From NCBI GenBank assembly GCA_914767715.1, contig OU612065.1, forward strand, positions 21,578,001 through 21,642,000: 64,000 bases of DNA. The letters run 5' to 3'. The DNA comes from Membranipora membranacea. Its lineage: Eukaryota > Bryozoa > Gymnolaemata > Cheilostomatida > Membraniporidae. The translations under genes and the position numbers were made by a program. Shown here in pieces: positions 12,901 to 23,879 of this stretch; the stretch's first letter is position 1; each line of letters begins with the position of its first letter. Below the pieces are notes generated by a model that saw nothing but the letters and a program-made list of their open reading frames with translations, had not been told where the DNA came from and did not search any database.

Positions 12901-15900
12901 TACTTGGAAAACAGAAAGAGTTGTGCTTCATTGAATCTCAAATTTAGGACATCCAAATATAAGGCGTTGTTGTCAGTTCATCCATGGAATAAAGCAAAAT
13001 TGAAATGGAGTCTTAAATCAACATTCAATTGGTCGCGGAAAGAGATACCTCATCTTTGTCCCAAACAATCTCCAGATCCAGATTGGAAGTAATTATAGAG
13101 CTGATGTCTGTGTGTATTTTTAAACACGACAGTTTTAAGTTTTACCCATAGAGTTATTATATACTATATTATATAAGTATATAAATAACTCTATTGTTTT
13201 GCCTCTTATATTTAACTTGTACATTTTTATGTAGCAGACCACTTTAACGCCTGATGACGGTGAAGCACAAAGCAGCAGCAGTAGCAGCACAGATAATAGC
13301 AGTAAGCCACCAGAAGTTACATCTAGTGATGATAAGAACAGTAATGATGAAGTAGTGTGTATAAATTTGGATGAGCTGAAAGCTACTTCCTCCTCCTGCT
13401 CTGGTAAGCCTGCAGAAGATGCTGATATAGACACAGATAGTGTCACCAGTATAATCATGGAGACTAAAGTCGAAGAAGACGCTGTCTCCAGAGTCTCTTC
13501 TGTGCAAGGTAAGGATTTCTCCAGGCGGGGGGGACTGGCGGGCGGGGATGGGTGGAGAAGGTCTGGGGGGCTCAGACTAGGCAAGGATGAGCTTCCTTCT
13601 GGGGGTTTTCAATTAGAAACAGCCAAAATCGCAATCTGATCGCTCACTTAGTGATTGAGCTCTTACTTCCTAATCGCTCACTCATTGATGGAACTATACA
13701 CATTCTGCTATGCGATTTTGGAGTGATTTTGTCTAATTGAAAGACCAAGTGAGTGATAATTTTGAGCAATGTGATAGTGATAATCTGCTTTAGTAAAGCA
13801 TCACTCTTTCTAATTGAAAGACCCGTGACTCATATTATTGAAGTGGTAGTCTTGTCTAAAATGTAGAGAGGAGGGTAGTGGTATTAGACTATTCTCTCCA
13901 GAGAACAGGTCGTTGACTTGCATAGTTTCCAAAGACCGCTAGAAAGAAAGAACACATCCTTGAGTGATATTAGTCATCACAAAGGTACTTCTTTGCCTTC
14001 CAGATTGGACAAAGATATTTAGCGAAGAACAACGGTTGTTCAAAAATGAACCTTGTACAAAAAAAGAAAGAATCATTTACAAAAAAAATGGATTATGGTA
14101 GTTTTTGCTGGTTTCGACATTCATTTGTGTGTTCCTTTATGATCTTTCCAAATGATATCTCAGGACTTTGTGGTGGTGTTTTTTGTAGGAGACATGTGTC
14201 GTATTTGTCACTGTATAGCAGAAGACTCGGAGACCCTTATAAGTCCTTGTGACTGCTGTGGCAGTATGAAATGGGTCCACCAAAAGTGTTTGCAACGCTG
14301 GGTCAAGTCACGAGATGCCAAAAAATGTGAATTATGTGGTTTTCCTTTCAACATGACCTCCAGCGTCAAACCTTTTCGTAAGGTGAGTGCAAATTAACAA
14401 GACCCGCAAGTGTCCACTTTCACTTATAGAGTGTCAACGTAATTCATGGGCTTTTTAGCAGCCTTTGATAGGAAGTAGCTCAAACGAAATCATTATTATA
14501 TAACAAAGCTGAAATGTATGGTAAACCAATTTTCGAATGTAATCCATATGCCAGAATATAAGTCTGGCTGGCTAGCTTGGATAATCTATTATCAAAGCAC
14601 CATAGTTCAACACTGAGTAAGGATCTATTCTTACTCTGTGGGCCAATTTTCAAAAGTTGAAATTGTCCATACCACTGCCATGTCTGGGGGGTTTGAAAGA
14701 GAAAATCTGGATACATCTGAGATGAAGTAGATAGTAGCCCTGCACTGATGTTAGCTTGTCCTTGTTAAACAAGCTATGACCGTGATATATTTCCTCTGGA
14801 GACGGCTAATATTATCCTCATTGAATTATCTCTGTAACATCGGCCATTTCCTGCTGGCTAATTTGAGAAGGGGTTATTTCCAGCTGTAGTGATAATTGTG
14901 AGTGGTTAACTAAAATGACCATCGTCTAGTAATGACTCGGAATGAACAGCCGGAGAGACATCCGGCAGAAATATTTGAATTTATGTTACCAAATACCACT
15001 CTGCCTCATCCTTAAACCAAGGGATTAGAGGGTAACTGTAACTCCTTGCTTAAACTAGTTATGACAATCTTAAACTCTAAAGCTATGGCTACACACGTCA
15101 TATTTTCCATAGGATTGGGGCACTTTTAGTAAAACCAGTGACATAGGATAGCTAGGTTAGATCTATGCCACTGGCCGGGCTAAAAGTACCCCAGTCCTAT
15201 GGAAGATATGGCGTGTGTAGCCAAAGCTTTACATGTTGTAGGCCCACATTATGATGGGTTTCCATCTCTTTGCCTATGTTGGTTCAGTCACTGTACCGGT
15301 TCACATCTCTTTACCTAAGCGTATGAGCCATGTGAGCTATGTGAATTGTGTATGTATGGTATTTACTGCCAGTGAATGAACCAGTAAATCACTGATTACA
15401 GTTGATAGCAGCAGTAATCATGTACGCCCCATTAAAGCCAAGAGTAGCGCTAAGTTGATGGCAGATGGACCATCTCCTGTACATGATAAGTATAGCCCTC
15501 GCAATGATGCCAAGTATTACAAAACTGCTCACGGTGCATACAATATTACCACCATCAAACCCCCATAACACTCAGCTGACGGACAGCATATAATGTTCAT
15601 CATATATCAATATATATATCAGCATAAATATCAACTTCATGATATAATGTTTTACTTTCAGTGGAAAAAGCTGAACATGTCTTCGGTGGAGCGGAGGAGA
15701 GTTTTATGTTCCGTTACTTTCCATGTTGTGGCGATTACTTGTGTGATATGGTCTCTTTATGTCCTCATCGACCGAACTACTCAAGAAATCCAAGATGGTA
15801 AGGAAGTTCACTCTAAATTATAATATAAACATCATAATAATTTATGTATGTAGTCTTCATAGTTACCCTTCTGATGGAGATATAGACGGAAGTAATTTTA

Positions 15901-17539
15901 GTGACCTGGTGAAAGTCTTTGAACTCAAAAAATCAAATCTGGTTTCAATTTAATCTCACAAGAGTTTTCAACCAGTTTAAATTGTAAATATGTGAAAGAC
16001 TGAAATGTGCTCTAACCAATAAAGCCCATTGACCACTGAGTTAAACAAAACACATCCCTGTCAAGAGCCAATGTATTTATAAGCAGCCAAGGGAAAAGGA
16101 CTTGTTTACTGTGTTTGATATTATTGAACAGAAATGTTTTGACTATCACGTGTCTTAAAGTCTGACAGCAGAGGCGGATACTGATTAAAGTGCCAAATAA
16201 ACACTTGAGTTTGATGATGAAAATAGACTCTAGGGTTGAAAAAGGTGCAGTTTGTACATAGGTGTGAGGAAAATATTATTTGGTTGATGCTCTGGGGGAA
16301 TGGTACTTGAATAAAATGTAATAGTACTAGGCAGCGAGCAAGATTTTAACTCAAGATGAAACTAGTACAGAAATATGTATTGATATATAGAAAGATTGGT
16401 CAAGTTCTGAAACGGTGACTGACTGATTGCTTGTATCTGGTGCGTAGGTCCCAGTGCTCAATTACAGTTCAGTACACAAATCTACTATGTAACTAATTCA
16501 TGTTATTGAGCAATTTTCACTCTATCAAGGACAAGTAATTGTAAATTATAGCTTTCGACACCAAGCAAATCAGTGGCTTCAAGTTTTCAACATGATGGAC
16601 AAATCAACGTGTCGTAGATGTTTTGATTTTTTATTCTCATACTGTAACATCCGCGCGTATTGTCTCTGCCCATATGATATTATGACAGTTGAAGAGGGCG
16701 ATATGGGTTCGATCCCCATTTTTCTGAGTTTCTGGTTGAAACATCGTCTTGAACATGGCGTCGTAGACCATTATTTTGTCAATATTCTGGAGTGCCTTAA
16801 ATAGGATATCATATTATGACAGTCCAAGGAAGTTTGTTACTTGTGTCTACGCTGCCAACGCTAATTATAGTCTGGCAGGCCTAGATGAGAAGTCAGTTTG
16901 ATGACTGTGAAACACTTTGGTATTGATCAGCCACAGTCTATTAGTTTACTTGAAGCAAATAAAAGAGTAAATTATAGGAATGAATTATGGAGTATCATTC
17001 AGCCATTGCATCAACACTAGATCTGCACAAACATGCTAGGTTGATCAATAGGCAACACACAATGCCCACTCTATAATTCTATGCTATTATATTATTTTTT
17101 TCAAGATTTTTGCTGCGATAAACAAACATTTTGATAATTGATCTTTTCATCAGTCTGACTGGGCAGCTCGCTGATTGGAAGCTGACCTGCAGAATAACTT
17201 TTGCTTTGCAGTTGCAACACTCAATTGATTGGAATCTTTGCTTTATCTGTTTCAGGTAATCTTAACTGGCCATTTTGGACGAAGCTTGTTGTAGTGGCTA
17301 TTGGATTCACCGGAGGCCTAGTTTTTATGTACGTACAATGTAAGACTTATGTTAAGCTTTTCCGTCGATGGAAGCAGTTCAATAGAGTGATATTTATAAA
17401 CAATGTGCAGCTCCCGGATATGACTGAAAGTGAAGCTACCGCTATGGCCGAAACTACCTCAGATTCAGAAACAGTTGTTCCTGGAGAGAGTATTGTGATT
17501 ATACAGATGCCTGAAAGGGATCCTCAGCAGTCTGGCTAA
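9925..17539 (+). CDS. MARCHF8: Membrane-associated RING-CH E3 ubiquitin ligase, MARCHF1/MARCHF8-like
   Basis: Two-pass membrane E3 ligase; the vertebrate relatives ubiquitinate membrane receptors and direct their endosomal sorting. Exons: 9925-10344 (start uncertain), 13235-13508, 14189-14382, 15662-15797, 17256-17539; 1308 nt, 435 aa with this start. The N-terminal half is Ser/Ala/acidic low complexity. Exon 3 holds the C4HC3 RING-CH zinc-binding domain, from CRICHC through the H-Q-K-C block to CELC. Exon 4 has [20 protein letters not shown] leading into TM1, and exon 5 has [10 protein letters not shown] followed by TM2 and NRVIF, almost identical to human MARCH1/8. The tail is Ser/Thr/Glu-rich. 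An in-frame TGA just 5' of 9925 limits the ORF, but an acceptor-like site before 10086 could remove the first 53 codons; Met at 10147 or 10233 are alternative starts. MARCH1 versus MARCH8 cannot be separated, so the symbol is nominal. Confidence 0.9.
10374..10587. repeat. Dispersed foldback/MITE family A, copy in MARCHF8-like intron 1
   Basis: The ends are inverted: ATATACCCAGGAGTAAA on the left and the complement of ATATACCCTGGAGGAGTGAA on the right. The interior has the family motifs TTAGCTAGC and GAGCTGGTTTGGG. Related copies are at 30885-31078, 31130-31350, 32535-32680, 39112-39310, 42731-42900 and 45588-45770, all in introns. Confidence 0.7.
10588..13234 (+). other. Remainder of large first intron of MARCHF8-like gene
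   Basis: No coding block or named repeat is recognised. The only tandem signal is a short 12-bp unit (CATGACCTTGC type) repeated about three times at 12189-12222. Confidence 0.5.
13608..13830. repeat. Possible decayed inverted/interspersed repeat in MARCHF8-like intron 2
   Basis: The motif TCTAATTGAAAGACC occurs twice, near 13732 and 13809, and its complement-like CAATTAGAAACAG is near 13608. A similar taaattgaaagact motif is at about 62190. This looks like the remains of a small non-autonomous element, but the ends are not clear. Confidence 0.35.
15079..15230. repeat. Foldback element (about 152 bp) in MARCHF8-like intron 3
   Basis: Long imperfect inverted repeat. The left arm begins AAAGCTATGGCTACACACG and the right arm ends CGTGTGTAGCCAAAGCTTT. 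The arms continue inward with ATAGGATTGGGGCACTTTTAG against CTAAAAGTACCCCAGTCCTAT, leaving a loop of about 50 nt. This is typical of a foldback MITE. Confidence 0.8.
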
Positions 17540-18531
17540 TTCTCCGCCGCTCAAGCCAGGCTTTTGAAGAATTTGTTTACTTAATTTTGGAGTTGCTCCA
17601 CATTACATACAATGGGCAGATAACTTCTATTCCTATTTTATAAAATTTCTTTTTATATTTTTAGCAGTTAAAGTCAAACTTCATTATCATTGTGTTTGTC
17701 TGTGTTGCTCCTTTGTGGTGTGTGTTAATATTAATTAATCTATTACGGTCAGATAATATGATAAGATTACTATATTTTCTACTGTGGGTAACTCACGCTA
17801 AACTAAACCAGACACATGAATGAACTATTTTCCAAACTGCAAGATGGTTATTTCAGGAAGGGTGGGTTACCCTCCCTGGTTATTTTTCAGCAAATAGTTC
17901 TATATGCTGCCAATTGTCAACTTCAAAGTATTTATTTAGCATTATTGTATGTGTAACACATTAAAATTTTCTAGCCCTTATTACTAGTTGAGCTCTGTTT
18001 TGACATTGTTACCTTGGCTTTGAGAAACAAATCTTTTGCCTGGTCTATGCAATAACGCCAGTAAGTGGCGCCGTTATGGAAGATCTACACTTTTGGCCAA
18101 ACAAGTTGCGGAGCTGGCATTGTGTTCCAACTGATCCAAAAGTATTTGACAGATCTGTGTACAGGCGGTGCAGAGCAGATACTGATATACCTTCTGAAGG
18201 CATTTATCAAACCAGAGATTGCGGTGTCATTAGGGATCTAGTGACATGTTTGAGATAATTTGGGAATCATACAAATCAGTATTTAGTGCATGATAATTAC
18301 AGTGCAGTACAAATGTGTTACTATTCGTTGCTATTCTTGCAGATGCAACTATATTACATGGCTCACCCCTTACCATATTTTTCACTTGTTGTTTCCAGCG
18401 TTATGGAGATTCTCTTATTATAGTTAGACAGATATTTTGATCGTTGATGTCAATATCTGGGTTGATTTTTTTTTATCAGATGTCAAGATTGGTGCATATC
18501 CATGTCAAACATGTATGTGTTCGAGAATCTC

Positions 18532-18537
18532 AATAAA
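18532..18537 (+). terminator. Candidate poly(A) signal AATAAA of MARCHF8-like gene
   Basis: First well-placed canonical AATAAA after the stop at 17539. It implies a 3' UTR of about 1 kb. It rests on the hexamer and its position only. Confidence 0.4.
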
Positions 18538-19116
18538 AGTAATGAATACACTTAGTTGATGGTACATAATAATTTTACGGAGCTATAGGCTGTGACAAAT
18601 ATAGACACTAAAGTGGAGGTTAGACCAAGAAGGAGTCTCTAACTCCTTGGTTAAACCATGTCAAGCCAGGGACGGCTCACGAGTACATTACTTTGACAAG
18701 AAAAGAAGGAACTTGAAAGCCTGCCCATGTTCAAGTACATTTGCTTATTCTTTTCATATCAATTTGGATATGAAAATTTTACAGGGAAACCTGATGATAT
18801 AGCTGACCAGCACTGACTGTATTAAAGAGGATTAACTTGATGAAGAGTGATCAAAGTTTTGCAATTAAAAACTGCATTAATGCCTCCCAGAGCGTTTCTT
18901 GTCAAGAAAACGAGAACAACAAAAACTCTCAAACTAGTACTAAAAGCAGCTCGGCGTTACCATCTTTGTTGGGCCATGATAGGCCAACCTGCGAGAAGCC
19001 AGCACTAGACTGTCTCACCAATTGAATTGTTGGAGGAACCCCACTCCTCACACCCCTCCCTCACCAGCTTGTCTAGACAGTCTACACCAGCACTAACCTG
19101 AGAGCTGCCTCACATC

Positions 19117-19146
19117 AGGGAGGGTGGGAGATCCCACCCTCCCTGC
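19117..19146. repeat. Near-perfect 30-bp palindrome
   Basis: CAGGGAGGGTGGGA followed by GATCCCACCCTCCCTG; the arms pair except at the centre. It belongs to the same GGGAGGGT/ACCCTCCC family as the copies near 17850, 35630 and 5585. Confidence 0.65.
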
Positions 19147-19388
19147 TGACAACAGGGTGTTTGGGTTCTTTTAGGCCTAGTTTTGGGAATTTTCTCCTCT
19201 TGTTATGTTTGGATTTTGTATAGCTGGGATAAGACCGAATGCAGGTAAAAACACGAGTCGACCAAGACACATATAATTTGTGTTTGTAGTAGTAACTAGG
19301 TAGCAAAAAGCAAAATCTGAATTTGATGATGAGATAGTTATGGATGGATGAAAGCTGATGTGTCCCAAGGAGAAGGTAGACAAATAGC

Positions 19389-22300
19389 ATGGTGATGGCC
19401 TATAAGACTTTAAATTTCATGCTATGTGTTGCTTGGGTGTTCTCTATGCTGGCTCATTGTTATTCCATACCAGAGGGAGAATATGGAGAAGAAAAGATCA
19501 AGTACTACAGGTAAAGTATGTTTTATTCAATTAATCAATGCTCAAAGTCAAACAAAGTCAATGTGATGATTGTCACCTGTGTTGTACTTACTCCTTGAGC
19601 ACATCCTCCCTGTGCCTGGCATGGAGGTGGAGGCTGGATGGGTGTTAGTGGTTGGAAGGAGTAACACTGCTGCTCCTTGGTGGTTGGCAGTGAAATTATG
19701 CTTAACCAACTTTTTGTTGCTCTCCAGGCACATGACTGGGTTGTCTATACAGTCTACAGCAAAATGAGGGTCTCTGGCAATCTTGTAATTACCCCTGGTG
19801 TTTTTGTTGTTTTGGGTTGCACTTGCATTTGACCTCTGGTTATAACCTACATTGTTACTAATCAACCACAATCTGCTCTTTCATGTGAGAGTGGTCGCAA
19901 GTTCATATGATCAAGATCCTGTCGTTTTGATGTTGGCATGTCCTCTTTTCTCATTCAGTCCAGAGGGACAAGAAGATTGATTTGCGTAATAATGTCTTCG
20001 CCTTTTAATTACAGAGAGAGAGCGAAATCCATGTTTTATCATGCTTACGATGGTTACATGAATCATGCCTATCCCTATGATGAGCTACGGCCGCTGACAT
20101 GTGATGGACACAATACCTGGGGAAGGTAAGGACGAGAACAGCAATAAATATGTAGCCTATCATCTCTGCTCATTTCACTCATATATTGTGAGTTTGTTAT
20201 AGACAGCAGTTTAATGGCCACACAATTAGAAAGAGGTAAAGAAAATATACAAATCACCAACACTTCTAGGGTTTATTTTAATATAGGTGCCTTTCCTTAC
20301 GGCAGTAGAAGGATATGTCTCCGGATAATAAAAATCAGTTTGTTCTTGTTTTTGTGTCTAGGGTTTTCAGGGTTTTTTCCATAGACAAAACTCTATCTAT
20401 GTCTATCTATGTCTGTGGTTTTTACACTGTATATTGTAGCTACTCATTGTCTCTCATCGATGCCATGGATACCCTGGTGGTGCTGGGAAATTACTCGGAG
20501 TTCAGGAGAGTTGTTGAGATCGTACTGAGAAATTCAGACTTTGACAAAGACATCAATGTATCGGTTTTTGAAACTAACATTCGAGGTGAGAAATATTGTG
20601 AAACATCTGCAGTAACTTTTCACTCAGTATTCACCAACATGCAATGCCAAAGGCGATTTCAATTTGACCAAGTATGTGTCATGGTAGCTTAAAAAAAGCA
20701 ATAGTCAAAATTTCAATTTTCCCTCGTCTAGTTGTGGGAGGACTCTTGGCAGCTCATTTGATGTCAAAGAGAGGTGGATTGGAGTTGGAAACTGGCTGGC
20801 CATGTAGAGGCCCCCTGCTCAAACTGGCTGAAGAAGTAGCCAGCAGACTTTTACCAGGTACGTACATTAAAAGTACAAGTACAGAAGGCTTTTTGTTTGA
20901 ATTAAGTCTTTGAATTAACTTCTGTCTCGTTACCGCCTTCAAGCTCTAACTGGGAGACAGTAAATAAAATAACAATCACATTTCATTTGTTTGCTGGTGT
21001 TTAAGTTTCCCTACAATGTGTAAATTGTTAACATCCCTTATTACAAAATGCAGGGGACTATTATATATAAGCACATGTGCTTATTGGCAAGAATTTATGG
21101 TTACTGTGGTTTTCATTCATTCGCTGTGTTTCAGCTTTTGACACACCCACTGGATTGCCGTACGGAACTGTAAATTTGAAGTATGGAGTTCCCTCTGGTG
21201 AGACACCTGTGACATGTACTGCAGGTGTTGGTACATTCATAGTAGAGTTTGGAGCACTGTCACGACTCACAGGGAATGCGAAATATGAGGCTGTAGCTAA
21301 TCGAGCCATGGATGCTATTTGGGAGAGAAGATCTAAGATAGGATTGGTGAGTCACGATATTAACACTCAATATTTCAGTAATAATTATCCTACTTCTGTA
21401 TTATAAATAAACCCATTAAACAGTAACTCGTTAAACACGTTTACATATGTGATATGCATATGTGATAATTTCATTTTATTTTTAGGACTAGCCATTATAA
21501 ATATTCCTTCGTTATCTCAAGGACGTGTGTGCAATCCGATCGTCAAACATTACTTGTCACATCAACGTGATACAGAGACCATGGTCTAGTTTTGAGATTT
21601 TCGCAGATCTCAAAAAAGTTATTTAAAATGATTTCAAATATGTGGGCCTCAGAAGTGCTTTTATGACATGAAACCCTTAACTTCGCTTTCTTTCTTTAGG
21701 TTGGTAACCACATCAATGTTAAGACAGGCGAGTGGACAGCGATTGATTCTGGTATCGGGGCAGGCGTGGACTCATACTTTGAATACTTACTTAAAGGGGG
21801 AGTAATGCTACAAAGAGAAGACTATCTTCAACAGTTAAATAGTAAGAGTAGTTATAACCAGAAAATATTGGCGTGACAATGTCTGATCAGAACCGGTTGG
21901 TTTCAAATACCTCAAGGATTCAATTACCAAGCTCCTGATCCATTTACTTGCTGGATCCGCTTTTTTTATAGCTCGGAAAATGTTTTTCGTAACAAACTAA
22001 AATTAAGAACTAAATCATTGTTAGAGTAGAAGACAAAGATCCTCAAACATTGCTCATATACTTTTTGTTTTTTTCTTAGGCTATGTTGATGAGTTTGAGC
22101 GCAGCTTGAGGAAGGATGATTGGTATATGTGGGTGAATATGAAGACTGGGTCTGTAACACTTCCTGTATTCCAATCTCTGGAGGCTTTCTGGCCCGGTAT
22201 GCAGGTATGTAAAAGAACATAGATCTAAGTCTATAAAACCTTATTGACTGAGACTAATTCTGACTCAGCAGTATCTGATATTAGTTGGAAGGCTCTCAAA

Positions 22301-23578
22301 ACTTATGGCTCTGTCAAATTGACCAGCCTTTGTGAAATTCTACCATATCAATTTACAACTGTTAAACTGTTTCTATTAATTTCAGAGTTTAATGGGGAAT
22401 ACAGAGCATGCAAGGAAGACTCTCATGAATTATTTCCAAGTATGGGAGCAGTATGGTGCTACGCCTGAGTTTTACAGTCTCAATAAGATAGCTCCAGTAA
22501 AGGGAAGAGAAGGCTATCCTCTGAGACCCGGTAAGTTATGAACTTCGCTATACATCTTCATTTTATATTTATATGTTAATAAGTATTATGCATAACATCT
22601 AACCATGATTTGGGGCTATGGATACCTTGATGAACTTTAACATAGCATGCTATGTATACTTTTCTACTCAGAAGTGTGAATAATACTTCACATATAATTC
22701 AAAGTAAATTATTGAGTTATTCCCTCATTGAAAGATTTACAAATGAGCAGATAACTCCAATTTGTAATATCAGCCTTTTTAATTACTCTTCTAACTCTAA
22801 CCCTGTTCTAACACACACCCTTTTGTTAGTTGATAGGCTATCTTCTACCATTCCAAATGAATTTTACTATCAAAAATCCTGCCCTGTTTTATTTGCAGAG
22901 TTGATTGAGAGTACTATGTATGTATATCAGGCTACAGGAGACCCACAAATGTTACATATTGGTGCTAGTATAATAGAAGCTATTGATGCCATCGCCAAAA
23001 CAGACTGTGGATACGCTGTTATACACGATGTCACAACACATAAACTATCCAATCGTATGGAATCTTTCTTCTTGGCCGAGACGACCAAGTATCTCTATCT
23101 ATTATTTGACCAAGCCAACTTTATACATAACAGTGGCGGTGATGGCACAGTTGTAAACACGCCTAATGGACAATGCGTGATAGATGCTGGTGGCTATGTA
23201 TTCAACACTGAAGCCCATCCGATAGATATGGCCGCTCTTGACTGCTGCCGCACCCCGCCTCGAGACCAGTATCTTAATGTGATAAAAGATATCGATGTAC
23301 TGAATGCTCTTGATTTAGCTGGTAGCAAAGAGAAGAGATTTTATTCTGAACAAGATAACCACAAAAAGGATCGGTCTTTTTTACCAGAAATGGATGATAT
23401 ACATGAATTTGATGAGTTTGATGATACTTTAAATACTGAAGAACCAAATGCAGATCCCATATATGAGAGACGTGAAACTGTATATGAGAAAAAACGTAAC
23501 AGAGAGATGTTGTTGACTTGCAAAGCAGAACCTTTTAAACTAAAATTTGCAATATATGGTGAAACTGTGATTAGTTGA
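19389..23578 (+). CDS. EDEM2: EDEM2, ER degradation-enhancing alpha-mannosidase-like protein 2
   Basis: GH47-family ER protein. The vertebrate enzyme takes the first mannose (Man9 to Man8B) from N-glycans of misfolded glycoproteins and commits them to ERAD. Nine exons: 19389-19510, 20015-20125, 20440-20585, 20732-20857, 21135-21346, 21700-21841, 22080-22204, 22386-22530, 22899-23578; 1809 nt, 602 aa (human about 578). The start is chosen because the first 35 or so residues form a signal peptide (hydrophobic [14 protein letters not shown] core) and an in-frame TAG lies just upstream; Met at 19395 or 19419 would also work. Conserved GH47 blocks: [97 protein letters not shown]. The C-terminal tail keeps a Cys in LLTCKAEPF, aligning with the human LLSCPSQPF Cys that pairs with TXNDC11. 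There is no ER-retention tetrapeptide. Confidence 0.96.
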
Positions 23579-23591
23579 GTTTAATTTTATC

Positions 23592-23597
23592 AATAAA
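23592..23597 (+). terminator. Candidate poly(A) signal AATAAA of EDEM2
   Basis: Canonical hexamer only 14 nt after the EDEM2 stop codon, implying a very short 3' UTR. The convergent QTRT1 stop is 302 bp beyond the EDEM2 stop, which fits tight tail-to-tail packing. Confidence 0.55.
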
Positions 23598-23879
23598 ATG
23601 TACAAATATCAACGCGAGATTTCATATGAGTGTGGCCAAGTGACCTTGATGTCCTGAACATTAATTGGTAGGCATGCCCATCTGCTATTGCCAAGTAGAA
23701 ACCCTCAACACGTCAACAGGAATGTCCAAGCAACAAAGCGTTAGCCATGTTACTTTTTTCTAGAATGAACACCTTTCATTCTGTTGAAAGTAGGCTTTAA
23801 CTGTAGGCACTAGTGATATTCTGGACATCGTGGCGTTTATCATGATCGCCAGAGGAAATATAAAAATATAAAAGAGATT

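Larger units (their letters stand above)
17540..19388 (+). other. 3' UTR of MARCHF8-like gene and intergenic spacer to EDEM2
   Basis: An AATAAA at 18532-18537 is a plausible poly(A) signal about 1 kb after the stop. The spacer holds repeat fragments: a GGGAGGGT-type palindrome near 17850-17885, a hairpin near 18615-18660 built on an AACCAAGGAGT-like motif, and a near-perfect 30-bp palindrome at 19117-19146. No gene is seen. Confidence 0.5.

Noticed and set aside
13135-13639. Antisense frames of 87-149 codons opposite MARCHF8-like exon 2
   Set aside because: They mirror the Ser/Asp-rich coding exon on the other strand (Leu/Ser runs); no independent support.
16670-16730. tRNA gene suggested by GGGTTCGATCCCC T-arm
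   Set aside because: The T-stem/loop is good, but there is no A box, D arm, anticodon stem or matching acceptor stem upstream. Likely chance or a very old relic.
22652-22898. In-frame extension of the last EDEM2 exon upstream to 22652
   Set aside because: An intron: a clear TTTATTTGCAG acceptor at 22898 and the conserved PLRP/ELIES join require splicing from 22530.
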